Shown here: positions 38,418-52,257 of the stretch, one piece after another
How positions within the stretch are numbered: position 1 is the stretch's first letter
Layout of the letters: each line of letters starts with the position of its first letter
From: Prunella strophiata
Lineage: Eukaryota; Chordata; Aves; Passeriformes; Prunellidae
Assembly (NCBI GenBank): GCA_036583965.1
Contig: JAZBQD010000017.1
Span: 24,462,385 to 24,526,384 of the forward strand
Direction of reading: 5' to 3'
Length of the DNA stretch: 64,000 bases
Translations under genes and position numbers: made by a program
Notes under the pieces: generated by a model
What the model saw: the letters and a program-made list of their open reading frames with translations, nothing else
What the model was told of the DNA's origin: nothing
Databases searched by the model: none

Positions 38418-41400
38418 AAGGGTGTGATATGAGTGCAGAATGTGTTTGTCTCATATACCATTGAAAACAAATCTGTTCTTATAATTGTATCAGATTGGTA
38501 AACCTGAATGCAGATCAGATTTTTTCTTCCCAAACCTATTTTTTCATCTTCCCAAATCTAGGGACTTTGAAATATCTACCTGACATGCATTTATGTCTGT
38601 TATAGCACAGTTGCCACACAAGAAAAGTGATATTAAACACCTGTATCTATGATCCTAAGACGTTCTCAACCACTGAGGAAATTACAGGATCTACATCTGA
38701 AGTTTCACTGCTCCCATCTTATTAACAAGGAGACTTTCTTCTTCTTTTGCATTCCTAGAAAAAGATATGTAGTGGATTTTCAAGACCAAGCAGAAATGGA
38801 CCAATTTAGACCAAAAAAAGTCTATGAAATTTTATTAAATAACTAAAAGCTCTCTGGTTTTTTTTATGTTTTCAATATCACACTAGAGAATAATCCGCAT
38901 AGCTGCAGCTGAGACCATTCTGCTGTATCACAGAACCAACTCCTAATGGAAAAACCTACATTTTTTTAAAGAACAGAGGCTTCTTTATACATTTTCACCT
39001 GTAATGTTGAATTAGGTAGAAAAGCAATTCATTCTAGTATTTCTTATTACAGTTAGTCCAATGCAAAGGTACAGTGCACAGCACAGGAGGGCTATACTTT
39101 ATCTGAAGTTTAACTGACAAGAAGTCAAGTCAGAAGAAGGACTAGAAGGACTGCTTTTCACCCTCCAGAGTTTAAACTGTTCAGACTGATCAGTGAAGAA
39201 TCATCCTCTTCATGGATAGAATTTTGATATGTTGCTTTGAGATCTCAAGCTCCTTGAATATAGTATTGCAGTGACAAATTTTCACTAGAAAAATTCAGAC
39301 TTGGCTACTGTAAGAATCTTTTAAAAAGGAAAAGATTATGCCTCAGCTTTATAGATTATCTACTCAGGCTAGAGCACTCACTGGGTTGTACAAGAGGTTG
39401 CCTATAAATGTGTTTTTTTCCCAAATGTCATGTAATCAATTAACTTCAGTTTACAAGACTATTCACATCTGCCTGCACTGTATTTATTCCATATCCATAT
39501 GGTAAACCAAAAATTTTACAACTACCTATTTATTAATAGGTATTCTATGAGAATAGTTTAACTGCAAAAGTTACAACTTCAGTGCTTGCTGCTTCCATTG
39601 CTTAAATGATTATGCTTTTTTTCCTCCTGTACTTGAACTTCAGCTTGCATCATTTTTTATTCTGATGGATATTTTTCTCTCGCCTACAAGCCGGAAAATA
39701 ATTTTCTTAATTGTTCTGTGACCTTGATGCAGAATTTTATTACCAAATTACTAGATTTTCTAAATTATTAATAACTAAATTACTACCTTGATTGCTAAAC
39801 ACTCTTGTTCCATAAGAACATAGAGGAACACCTTAAATTGACTTATTGTTTATATTCATGAATTTTATAATAGCAGTTTCAAAAGAATGAACTCACAGAA
39901 GGAATATATTTATGAATGTCAATAATTTTCCTAAACAGTTTCTCTAGTTTTCATACTGAAGTACTCAGAATTAAGTACTCAAAATTTCCACAGGTCACGC
40001 AAAAGTCCTGTTTAACCACTTGTCAAGGACTTCACTGAGAACAAGTTTTGCAACAATGTTTAAGAGTTGCCTCAAATCTTCAGTTATGGTATTAGAGAAG
40101 AGCTGGTACTGTCAGCAGTGTACCCTGACACCTCACTGATATTTAAGAGCATTTTAGTGCCACATTTTCAAAAGTGCTTGAAGATATGTAGGTAGGCATG
40201 GTGTGGGATTTTTCACTAGATGAAAGCACATATGTCTTTGAAATCAAGGGTCATGATACACCCACACTCTGCTGTGCTGGAAACCTCTCTAGTCACCTCC
40301 TTGCTAATGTTACGATGCATTTAAATTCTTACTCCTTGACAACTGAAGATGAGCCATTATTCTCAATTTTTGATCTTCCCGCTCCGCATAAATTGTAAAA
40401 ATTAGTCAGAATTATGTCTTCCTTGCCTTATCTGCATATTTGTGTCTGCAGGCAAAAGTTAAATGTGATGCTTCAGTATACAATATGTACCCTTTTTCTT
40501 ATTGCAGGGCCAAGGAGCTCAGTCATATGAGACTATTTCTATGCTTCTACCACCAGACAGAGTAGGAAACAGTTCATGCCTTGAAGATAACCAAATTGGG
40601 CAAACGAGATGATAATGCTTTAATACCAAGTCAGAAGTAGGATTATAGTTTCACAAAGAAGGAAAGGAAAGGCCACAGTGTATATGTAAGGTGATAGCAG
40701 AGATCTGGGACTAATATATCTGTTTCTCCAAAATCTCAGACCAATGCTTTGGTTGTAAACAAAGGACAGAGAATGTCCAAGGAACAGTCTGCTTTTCCAC
40801 ACTACACAAATCTTAGAAAATTATTTATTTATTTCAAAATCTGTTCTGAGATAGCTTCTATCTTTGATTTACTCAGGTAGTAAGATGAAAGGAGAAAATT
40901 AGGAAGTTGGAAGACTTGAGCAAAATAGCCACCTAAATGTCACTAAGTACTCCCTTGAACAGTCTTCAGTGTTAAATTCAATTATTCTTATCACCTGTAG
41001 CTCCTAAAGAAGATATCTGAAGAATATCTTAATGAGATTGCTGGGTGTACTTAAGGAGAATCTAGCTAGGTATGGCAATTAACTTTTTTTATTCATAGTA
41101 CTATTCAGCACCATGGAAAAACTGTCAGGAAATAGCTCCTGTTTGTTCCTTCAAAGTATTTAGTTAAAGCAAAAGGAAAATGTAAAAGAACATTTGAGAA
41201 GAGCAGAATGAAAAATAAGCAATCTATATTTATCTGTAGTGAAATACAGACGGCTTCATAATCACTGAAACATGCTCACAGACACACAGGGTCCATCATC
41301 AGCTCAGTGCTTCAAACTTGAGGGCAGATAAAATTTAAACTGTAAAATTCAGCTATTTGCTAAGATTTTATGAAAACAGACCTGTGGTTTTAGCCTTATA

Positions 41401-43891
41401 ACAGTCTTCTTCCCTATTACACAGCTGAAGGCATAAAAATACACTCAGCTTAGAGCAGAAAAAGGGCTATGTGCGCTGTAAATCAAATAATGTTTCCTCC
41501 AGTTGTAGTGTAAAACAGAGGCTCCTTTAAAGTCAACCTGCCCATTAATGTCCAGGCTTGGCTTAATAAAGAATTTGCAAAACATAACATCAAGAGCAAT
41601 TTATTCTTAACAGCTCTTCAATCATTTAAAAATGCAATTGGTATTTCAGAAAAACAACTGCAGTATGCTATTCTGTGACAATCAGTGAGTAAAAATGGCT
41701 ATAATTAATGAACTTAATGTCACAGTTTGGTGGGGTAGGTAAATACATATGCTGCTTGGTCTACATCTCACATATAAGAGAATAATATATCTCATACCTG
41801 AGGCAGAAGAGCCCCAGAGCTAGAATTTTATTCCTTCTCACCTACCTCAAAAGCAAGCCAGCAGAGGAGTCTTAACATTTCCAGATGTGACACCTAAGTT
41901 TTATTCAGTTCTTTTCTGTCACTGTCCTTTTAGAAAATTGTATGTTATGTTTGTAACACTCATATCAATATGTCCTAAGATGAATATGGATCTAGAGCTA
42001 TTAAAAATAAATGTTTTAAATGTGTCCTTTTGTCTTTTTGTAAAAAATGTCCCATCATGCAAATTAATGAGGATTATTGAAACTATTCAGTCCTCATCAA
42101 GGATAGTCATTATTTATCTTCCACAGTTCTAAGAATTATTTAAATTTGACCAAAAAAAGCACTTTTTTTTTTTTTTTAAATTAAAAGTATACATTATACT
42201 TTGTTGCATTCCCATGCAAAACTGAATAAAATGGGAGGAGAAAGTGCACCACTCAATCTTATCAGTATTAGAGCACTGAGCTTACCAATGCACTTAGCAC
42301 TTCCAAACAAATACCAAAAATTGCCTTAAAATCAACTGCTGAGGGGCAGAAGCATCTTTTACAAACAGAAGACATGGTCCCAACATGAGAGGCATGCAAG
42401 GTAGATCACATTGGCTGTGGATGTTCAAGTGACCTAAGGGAGCCACATGTGACAGGAACACATGTGACTGCCACATGTGACTGCTGCAGCATCTGCCATC
42501 TTTGAAGTTCAGTACCCAACTTTTATTTGTAAAGGCATATCTATTGGTTTTATCTTGAAATTTGATCTATCTGGCAAGATTTATGAGAAAAGTCAGTTTA
42601 TTTATTTTGCGTGTTCTGCAATAGTGAATTGTTAAATGCTCTAGGAAACTAAAATTGTTAACTTAAACTACAATTAGAAAGAGAAATAAAAGAAGCTATG
42701 TTTCACAAATGCAAATAATCTTTTAGGTTAAGAGTCCTTGTTGCCCAGCCTCTAAGGCAATGTCATCAACACAGCAAAGCAATTAACGAAATCTTTGTTA
42801 TTTTCTAAATACTTGTAACTGTGCCTTCAAGGAGAGCTGAAATATGTTCCCATTAAATTTTAAGATCCCTTCCTTAAGGAAGGAAAAGATCTGTAGTTCC
42901 TTTAGCTGGAGTTTTGCCAACTCTTCATGTGATTACAGTACTAAACGCAGGGATAAAATAATTTTAAAGAAATGCAATACATCAAAAGTTATAGGAAACA
43001 CTAAAAAAGACAAAGTACAAAAAAGCCTGTTTATTATTTGCACGCTTCTGAAATGAATAGTTATCAACATAAGTCTTCCTTTGGAACTAAATAAAGGTTT
43101 AATAAATATGCATATTTGTATTTTGGAAGATGCATTCATGTAGCAAACCTGCATAAGCTGATAAAATAAGTCTTGGGGTTTGTGAACTTTTAAAAGTGAA
43201 ACAATAAATGTTTCTTCCAATTAAATGTTGAAGCCTGGTTCAGCACTGATTATTTCTGTCACACACTGGAAAATCATAAAAAATGAAGAAGTATTAGTTA
43301 CAAATGCTAGAAAAGGAAAATTAAAAGAGGCATAAATTTTAAAGAAATGTTTACTTGTGTAACAAACTTTAGAAGTGACTTAAAGAATCTCAGTTTTCTT
43401 TTTAAGGTTTCATTTCATATTTTGTGTGAAGAGAATATAAGAAAATTCAAAAGAAATATATCTTTGGAAATTTAGAGTGAGTTAAGTTCTTGCATATGAC
43501 ATTCATATTTATGTTGCTATATTTTATACATACAGCTAGGAAAGGCATACAAACAAATATATAAAAGAATCAAGTATTAACTCCCACAGTGCACAATAAT
43601 TTCTGCATCACTGAAATTGTAGTAAAATGGCCCAAGTAGCAAGAAGGAGACCAATCATCTCTTTCCTGTAAATATTTAGAAGTGCTGGTTGCTTAAAAAA
43701 AATTTAAAGTCTGGAGAAGAGAGAAGAAAGGTAAATTTCAGAACAAAGATATGTTAAAAGTCTACAAAAGGTCTAAAGATCATGAAAAGTTCATGAGAAC
43801 TAAGAAAATCAAGGCTGCAGGATGAAAAAAATACAATAAATATGTTCATGCCTTTTAGAGTAGAAAGGACAGGATTTAATAAAAATGGATA
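38418..43891. other. Unique AT-rich non-coding stretch
   Basis: About 5.5 kb without a recognised gene or dispersed repeat. The E-box cluster at 42444-42481 is the only structured signal noted. Confidence 0.5.
42444..42481. promoter_or_regulatory. Cluster of three CACATGTG E-boxes
   Basis: The decamer cacatgtgac occurs three times, at 42444-42453, 42459-42468 and 42472-42481. Each contains the palindromic E-box CACATGTG, a known type of bHLH binding site. The spacers differ (aggaa, tgc), so it is not a simple tandem array. Function is not shown. Confidence 0.45.
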
Positions 43892-44453
43892 TGTGAAGGT
43901 GTAGAAGGTTGACTCTGGCTGGATGCCAGGTGCCCACTGAGTTGCTCTATCACTCACTTTCCCACTGGAACAGGGGAGAGAATAAGGTGGAGAACGACCA
44001 GCAGGGTGAGATAATGCAGTTTTATTACAACAAAAAGCAAGAAACAAGCAGAGATCTGCATGCAAGAGCTAAAGAGGAAAAAAAAAGATCGGTCTCTACT
44101 TCCCAGCAGCAGCAATGTTTGGACGCTTCCTGAGAAGCAGGGATTCAGCACATGTAATTGTTTCTCTGGAAGGCAAACACTGAACACTCACAAACACCCC
44201 ACCTTCCTCCTCTCTCCCTCAGCCTATATCTCTGAGGTGGCATCATAAGGTATGGAATGTCCCTTTGGCTAATTTGGGTCAGCTGCCCTGATTGTGTCCC
44301 CTCCCAGGATCTTGCTCATCACTTTGAAGGGATATCAGAGGAACACTGCTGCTTGGCAGTCACCAAAACACCGGTGTGTTATTAACACCCATGCAGCTAT
44401 CCATGCAAAGCACTGTAAAGGCTCTGAGCTTTACCTCAGTCAGGTCCAATACA
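43892..44453 (-). mobile_element. Solo ERV LTR, minus strand, complete ends
   Basis: The plus strand runs from tgtgaagg to ccaataca, so the LTR reads TGTATTGG...CCTTCACA on the minus strand, with canonical TG...CA ends and a length of 562 bp. The block gttgactctggctggatgcc with ccaggtgcccactgag marks the 3' end of a widespread bird LTR. A polyadenylation signal sits at 44021-44026 (tttatt on the plus strand). The flanks share ATGG one base out of register, so the target-site duplication is not clear. No internal region adjoins. Confidence 0.82.
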
Positions 44454-45332
44454 GATGGCTCAATAAATATTGAATATAGTTGTGCAAAAAATACTCACAA
44501 AATCTCTGTAATATAATAAAAATTAATATAGAATCCAGTTTCCATTTTAAAATATATCCAATATCAGCGACAGAATTACTTATACAATTCGTAACAGCTA
44601 TGTAAGCTGAATTTTTCTATTCTTTTTTTCATGCAGAGCATTATCATCATTCTAAAGGTGAGATGTCAAGGTACATAGATATTAAAATTACTATGGGTAG
44701 CACCAAAGAGCCCCCTGAAATTAATAAAGTTGAACAGCTTTAAACAATTGTTTAATTCAGCAGCAGAGAGCTTGTACATTTCACCTCAAGTATATACATG
44801 AAAATATAACTGAAAATTTCTATTCACTGGGGGCCTGAGGCAGGGGAAGTATCTAGGAAAAGAAGCAGTTGACTAAAAGACACATGTTGGAATTCCAGAT
44901 ATGCTGTGCTCTGCTCCCTGACTTTTGACTAAGTTTCTGATGTGGATTTTATTTACTTTGTAAAAAAAATAAAAAAAACTTTTGACAGCTGATATCTGAA
45001 AAACATCAGTCTCCTGAGTCAACATCCTCTTGCTGGGTGTCATCTTCTATAAAAGATTTAGATCATCTATGCCAGAAAGATTTTGTCCTGCCAAATGCCA
45101 AATGTTAATCCTACAGAGATGAAGTCAAGTAAAAAGTTTGACTAGACATCAGGCCCAAGTCACTGATTCTTTCCAGAAGAAACCAAGAAATAGACTCATT
45201 AAGATTGTGAGAATGATTTCCAGAATTGCAAGGACATGTTTTTCAAAAACTAACTCATGTAAGAAATGGTCTGTTCCTAATTCAAAGACTCAGCACAGAA
45301 AAGCTTCTAAGCTTAAAGTTATATTATGATAG

Positions 45333-45333
<1 letters not shown>

Positions 45334-45420
<87 letters not shown>

Positions 45421-45431
45421 GATAGATAGAT

Positions 45432-45489
<58 letters not shown>

Positions 45490-45497
45490 CAGACAGA
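45334..45497. repeat. GATA tetranucleotide microsatellite
   Basis: About 164 bp of GATA/TAGA repeat. Two gatgatag interruptions lie near 45417-45435 and the right end has turned into gaca units. It is long enough to be highly variable between individuals. Confidence 0.97.
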
Positions 45498-48400
45498 AAT
45501 CATTTGTTTGTACTTACAGGCTGATGGCTAGCATTTGGATTTTCAAAAAGGTGCCTTCCTTATATTAACAGTGAAATTCATGTCTGAAGAGTGGTGGTTA
45601 AATTGTGAGGGAGAAAAATATAGGAATGACATACTTTTCTAGGAGTGAAAAGTTTCCAGTTTGCCACAAAAGCTAATTCACAAATCCAGGCTTTTACAGT
45701 ACTATTTTTAGGTAACTTTTCATAATTAACTCACTCCAACATTTTCATATCACACCAGAGCATAGTTATTACAGTAAGTTGTGGATAAAAGCGTTCATAG
45801 TCTGTGATGCTGGACTACAATTCTTTTTAGCTTCAGACAAGCAAGTAAGAAACAATTTGTATGCTGTAACTCAACTATTGTTCCCAATCTTTTGAGAAAA
45901 TAGATATGCATTTCAGCAGAGTGGTTTTTGCCTGTTACCTTCCACACATTTATCTGTTCTCTGCAGCAAACCAAGCAAAAGCACAGAAGAATTTTGCACT
46001 TTAGCATCTTTTTTTCTTCCATTTTTTTCTTTAGTTTTTTCTTAACTTTTCTTAGAATTTATGATACTGTTTCTCTGTCTCAACCTAGAGGAAATTTTGA
46101 GGTTTTTGAGTGATGCTGCAAAGGCAGAAATGTGCAGCTCTGCTTCACCAATGTGAAGCAGTCTTCAGTGTGTAAGACAAGAGGAACTATAATTCCTAAT
46201 ATTTCTTTGCACACTCAGATTATCACTAGTCTTCTGGAAACATTAAATTATATCAATTGGATCCCAAAGATATCCCCAGCCTAGGCTTCTTTCCAGATTA
46301 CTGTGCAGTTTCCCCTTTTTTAGTCATGCTGGAAGTGCATGATATGTTGTGCTTGAACTACACTCCCCAGAAAGGGGCCTGAAGAGGAGACAGGCTGATC
46401 CAAAGGGAAGTACTTGAACTTTTATGAACATGTGTCACAACAAAACCTGAATTTGAGTCCTCAAGCATGGTGAAAAATCTGGATAAAACTTTTAGCTATG
46501 TAAAAGCCATCCTCCCATTCACACAGAGGGATATGTAGAAAATTCTTCTTCAGACAAATTAGGCCTTTGATGACCAATATCAAAAATGCAACATTCTCCT
46601 GTATGGACCAGCTCAGCAAACAAGGCCCCTATGTGCTTGCCTCCATATTCCTATTGCTTTATATGCAGCTTTCTTTCAAAGGGATCCCTTTTCATTCTAT
46701 TAGTGGTATTGTTGCAGCACAATTTATCAGACAGGCTTTCTCAACCTCAGAATCAAAAAGGTACTGAAAAGGTTCAGATTAGTAAACACAACACACTTTT
46801 AAACCTCTCAGTGGCAGCCTGCCTACAGATTTTTTTTCTGTTGCAGTGAATGGCATGAAATATGTAGAATTTGCTAGAGCTGTAGTAAGAAGGCTTTTAT
46901 TCCAGCAAGAGGGAATATAACCAGGAGCTGCCTGCTGGCCATACACACTGGGAGGCTCCTCTTGTTGTGGGACACAGCTCCCCTTTCCCTTCTGACAAGC
47001 TGTCACACATCAGCCCTCCCCTGAAAGTACCTCTGATGTCTAGCAAAAGTGGAATCATAATTGTCTTTCATCTGGGCACTAAAGCAGTGGGGTAAGGTTT
47101 TTGAAGTGCCTGGGACGTGTCACTCTGCATGTATCATCAGCTTAGTAGCAGGGTAGTTGCAAACAGGTAGGAGAAAAGAGCAGGGGAAAAAAAAATACAG
47201 AATTCTGATGGATTTCTGTAGCTGAAGTCTTGTCTTCTGCAGTGACATTCAGTTTAGTCTGTGACTTCTTTTCTGAATCTCTCAGGGTAGATCTTGTGAC
47301 AGGTCAGGGAAAAAAAAAAAACCAATGATATTTTCTGTTTCCTCTGAGCCAAACTGGAACAGTGAGACAGTGTTATAATGTTCCTTTGAAGCAAGAACAC
47401 AAACAACTATGGGTAGGATATACTGAGAAAATTATGCTTCTGTACTCAGTTAGAAAACATGAATCTTGAACACATTGGTTGCATCTTTCTAATGCCTGCT
47501 ATCTTTGCTTCAACAAAGAAGAGAACATTGCTATCAACGCATACATGTTAACAGGGGATTTTTTAAAATATTTGTCTGGTGAAAGTACATTCTTGTCACT
47601 TTTGGCATCAACTACACAAATATCAGGTGTGCTCAGTACTTCCAGCAAAATATGTAGGAACACCTTTTGAATTTATATGTAAGCATGGGCTTATCTTACA
47701 GAAAAATATAACCAAAAAATTGCCTGATTTCCTGTGGCAGAAGTGACCTGGTTTGAAAGAAGACATAAAGGATATAAAAGAAAAAGTGTTGGATTATTTT
47801 CTGTTGTCTTCTGACAATCTGTATGTTTTCCAAATTTTCCAATAATGAAAAAATATTTCAGTAACACACCTGGGGAAAGTAGAATTATCCTTGGCTAATT
47901 AATGTCTTTTCCTGTGTAATACCAGTTCAAATATCTTAATTTTACATGCTTTTCTTAAAAGAAATCTGTACAAAATAGATGTCTGTAACTCCAAATCAGG
48001 GTGACTTTAACTGTGATTTTACAGTTGCAATTCATATAACTCCAAGACTAGATGAGCTTGTATTTCTACTCTTGCCATTTAAATAAGTCACAGCATTTTT
48101 TGCATCAATACCTGAATGCACATCAGACAGCAGCAAAGCCCATCCTGAGGTCTCATACACATACCAAATGGATTAGTTAATGCTAAATCACAGAAAACCT
48201 TGCATGAAATACATTCACATATTGAAAAATATTCCAAATCATACAAACCCCAGAAAATCATGAATTTTTTTAACTCTTCAGGTTCAGGGACATGGGCTGC
48301 TAAGGAGATGGACACCCACGCGGATCACAGTTTCCATCATTCATCCAACAAGCCAAGAATGTGTCAAGTTAGCAGCTGACAAAAAAATAGGGAAATTCCC

Positions 48401-49990
48401 AGGGTATTTAATGAGATATAGCTTCCTACAGAATTCCTACAGAATCCTTGATAGGATTTCACTAGAGTTTTCTCAAACACAAGTCAATTTATGAATATTG
48501 GAAACATTTTGAAAATTATAATTGGAGAAACCTATTACATGTGAATTTTTTCATCCAGGTTTCCAGGATGGTCTCAACTGCAGATTGCTCAGACACCCAT
48601 AGAAAAAAAAATCAAAGCCAAAAGAAATGAAGGTTTTTCTTTTTAGAAACAAGATTCTTACTATGTCTAAGTAAAGTGCTAGCATTTTGACTATTTTATA
48701 CAAAAAGTGCATTTCAAGGCACAGAAATCATTGTCTAACCAATATATATCAAGATTTCTGGGGCTTGCTTGAATATTTGCTCAAGAGAAGGTGCTGGTGA
48801 ATTGCCCTTTAATGAGTTGCCTCATGTGAAATGATAGCAATCAGACACCTGGCACATCTCTCAAACTATGATGAGGTTAGTTGTTTTGCTAGCTTTAAAA
48901 ATTTGTTTCAGAACCCCAGGGAAGCTTTCAGATTGTTAGTGAGAATTTATTTGACTCAGATAAAAATCCCCAAAGTGACCGTGACCTAGCTCCAGCAAAC
49001 ATGAACATCCATTCTCAGAAATAATTCCTCTGGATAGGAGGTTTTGAGTCACATTATGTTATGCAGATCACTGTGTACTCATTGACTCAGGAGGAGAAAG
49101 GTGAAGTTTTGCAACTGCAGAGGTCAGCTTTTTGGCTTCTTTTTTTTTTGCTTTCTCCCTCTCATATTCTTGCAAAAAGAAGAGAATTAGGAGGAGAGGT
49201 TAAGGTTGCTGACAAACACTGATCATTTGGAAGGATGATTTCAGCTGTGTCCTAGAGCCTCCATGCATTTTTTCCACAGAAGTATTTTGTCACAGCTGTC
49301 AAGCTTCCCCTACCTTCCCAAGTAAATCGTCTAAATGATTTGTAGAAACTAGCTGTAACTCCTCACTCAGCAATGCAATATGTGAGGGAAGGTTCTTGAA
49401 AAACAGAAAATTAAACTGATGGATCGCTTGATTTCAAAACTGTCAGAGCTGTCCCTGGAGTAGCTCTGCTCAAAGCAGATGAACTTGGCCTTCTGTTGCT
49501 CAGCATACTGATTGTTGATGTGGGAGTGTGGGCTAGGGGGTAAAAACACAGTGCAGACATCTGGTCCTGAGCTGAGTCAAAACTGGAGAGGACTGTATCC
49601 ACTGGTGATTTTCATGTGAACTTCTTAAATGTTTGAAGAGAAGAAAAATATTTGAAGAGAAGAATTTGGCCTACTATGCCAAAGAGAAATGTAGGAGATA
49701 ATAGTACAGTTAGGTAGTTATAATTCAACATAGAGCAGAACAAGCTATTTATTTGATAGGCAAAGCTGTAGCTGCTGAGACCCAGAGATGATTTGCAGAG
49801 GAAGGATCCTGGATTTAGGCAGCTATTGCCAGAACAGTGTGATAAGGTTGTAATGAAGTATCCAGCCCTACTCTTTCAATTGCCTAGAACATGAGCTTTC
49901 CCAGCCCCTCTTCTGCACCTGTCCTTAAAAATGTGGTCTGTTTTCATAATAGGAAAATGAAAATCATCAAGCTGTACAGCTTTGGCAGTT

Positions 49991-50161
49991 AACAAAAAAA
50001 AAATTTAAAAACCCAACCAACCAAAAAAAAAAAAAAAAATCAAGCCTCAAACCAAACAAAAAACCCAACCAAAAAAAAAAAAACCCCAAACAACACAAGA
50101 ACAAAATCCAAACCAGAACAAACTAAAACCTCACAACAATCAAAACCAACAAAAATAAAAG
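49991..50161. repeat. A/C-rich low-complexity tract
   Basis: About 170 bp made of A runs separated by cccaacc and caaacc units, with very few T or G. It resembles a degraded poly-A-based expansion, but no parent element is recognisable beside it. Confidence 0.85.
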
Positions 50162-51590
50162 CTGACCTAATCTCCACATAACTGAACAGAATTGTTTCCC
50201 TGTAACAGATTTTCTTTTGGTTTGCCTAGAAACAAACCCATGGTACATCTCTCCCTTGACTTTCTTAACACCCTCTCTTGCTTGGATGCAATCTGCTTGT
50301 CTCAAAACAAGCTACCCAATTCCTCCATGGCCCCACAACCCACCTTTCTCTGTCCTTATTCTCCCCAGGTAACTGCAGCTCATTTGTCTGCCAAAGATGT
50401 TTTGGGTCCATCCCCTGCCCCAATGGAGGACTGAGGACAATTCTCACCTTGAATTCCTGTACATTATCCCCCACCTGGGGATGAAAGAAGAATTAAATAT
50501 TACAGAGAGTACTGGTTTAAAGAAAGAAGTATTGAAACTAATGATGCTTATCCCCATTTCCAGCTACCACTATTTCTAGAGCTTCTTGACTCACAGCAAG
50601 ACCTCCACAGGGCATTTTGCCAACTCGAAGCAGCAGGAAATATCAATCAAAAAACAACCTGTAAATGTCATTGTTCCCTGTAGTCAATGGTCTCTTTTAA
50701 TAGGATGTTCATCTTCATTACATCATTTCCTATTTATGACAAAGCTGCTTGTCACTCAAATGAATCCAAGCATGTTGCATCCTTCAGTTTCATTTGGTTT
50801 TGATTTAGGTGAATAGCAAAACAACTGTCTCAGGTTTGCTTTCCTCTGCCAGTGGCTGAAAATGCAAGAAAAAAGTGAATTTAAAAATGTTTATCAAATC
50901 TCAATGCTTAACTTCATTTGACTTTTTTTCTGAATGCAATGCCTTTTATTTGTACAATTAGTAATGTATGATAATATATCTCTACCATTTTTCCCCCTCT
51001 TATAGTATCCTATGGCCTACACACTAAGTCAGGGACATTTTGAAACTACTTTTTTCTCCCTTAAGCAAGGGTGAAGTCTGAGAACACATCATCTGATACC
51101 AAATCAGAGCAGTGAAGTAATACCTCCTGTAAAAAATTCTTTTCTTGCCTTCTTTTCTGTCCAATTTGCTGCTAGTTCTTTCTTGGTGAACTAATACATT
51201 AAATTCCAAGTTCCATCATTTCACAATCAGCAAACTTCTTTAGTTTGGGTTTTAAAAACATAACTAGGACCTTTGAATTATAATATTTCAAAAACACAAT
51301 GTCCTGAGTATTATGGCAAGCAATCACAGCAAACCAATATCACTGTTCTTCAACTGAGTTACAGGTGAGTTATAAGATTTTGTGCTGGGTGAGGTCCTGA
51401 TGGAGCAAATCTTTCTTGCATGAAGAAGAGGCAAATTTTGTCTCAATAGCATTTTCTTCAGCTTTGCCTGCAATCCCCAAGAAACACTTCATTTAGCATT
51501 TCTTGAAAAGGAAATTAGGACTTGGGAATTGAATAAAAATAAGGAAAATATATTCCTCCACTTTGTTGTTTCAGCATCACATGTAACTAT

Positions 51591-52257
51591 ACAATCATAG
51601 AATCTCTCAAGTTGAAGGGCCCCATCCACAAGGACTATCAAGTCCAAATCCCTGCTCCAGCCAGACAACCTAAAACTAAATCACAAGACTATGAGAATCA
51701 TCCAGGTGACCCTTGAAATCTGACAGCATTGGTGCCCCAACCACTTCCCTGGGGAACCCCTCTCCAGTGACAAATCATTTCAGTAAAGAATTGTTTCCTA
51801 CTGACAAATCTGAACTACCACTGAAGAATCTTCATTCAGTTTTCTCATGTCCCATTGCTTTGTGGCATGTGGCTGCACTTCGGGACATGGGTGGCACTTT
51901 TTGATAAGAGGGCACACAGGGCTCTGTTCCTTTTAGCAGCTTTGTCACATCCCCTTGGATGTATTTTATTACATTCACATCATCCTTCTTAGATGCTGGG
52001 GCCCAGAACTGCACTCAGCTCAAGAAGTGAGCTGGCACCAATGCTGAATGCAGCAGAATCTCCTCTTATAACTATCTGGTGGTGTATGATGCCCCCCAGG
52101 ATACAGTTTGCCCTCTAAGCTGCCTGGACACACTGCTGGCTCACAATGAGCCTGCCATTGACCAACAACAAAAGATCCTGTTCTGCAGGGCTGATCTCCA
52201 GCCACTCCTCTCCCAGTTCATACTTGTGTCCAACTTACTCTATCCTAAGTGCAGAAT
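51591..52257 (-). mobile_element. CR1 copy A, 3' part, minus strand
   Basis: It starts at the antisense 3' terminus (caatcatagaatctctcaag). It proceeds through accacttccctggggaaccc, ggcccagaactgcactcagc and caggatacagtttgccctct to ttactctatcctaagtgcag. At that point it is cut off by the 3' terminus of a second CR1 at 52258. The coding portion is full of stops. Confidence 0.9.

Larger units (their letters stand above)
44454..51590. other. Unique AT-rich non-coding stretch
   Basis: About 7.1 kb without a recognised gene. It includes the GATA array and the A/C-rich tract listed separately, a tandem 11-mer (ttcctacagaa twice) near 48424-48445 and a repeated tttgaagagaagaa near 49631-49662. Confidence 0.45.

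Noticed and set aside
37910..38533. 207-codon minus-strand open frame
   Set aside because: It is the purine strand of the CTCCT satellite, read as Gly-Glu-Glu-Arg-Arg repeats. The plus-strand 181-codon frame (37882-38427) is likewise Leu-Ser-Ser repeats.
45334..45497. CRISPR-like regular repeats
   Set aside because: It is a plain GATA microsatellite with no spacers, and the window is clearly vertebrate.
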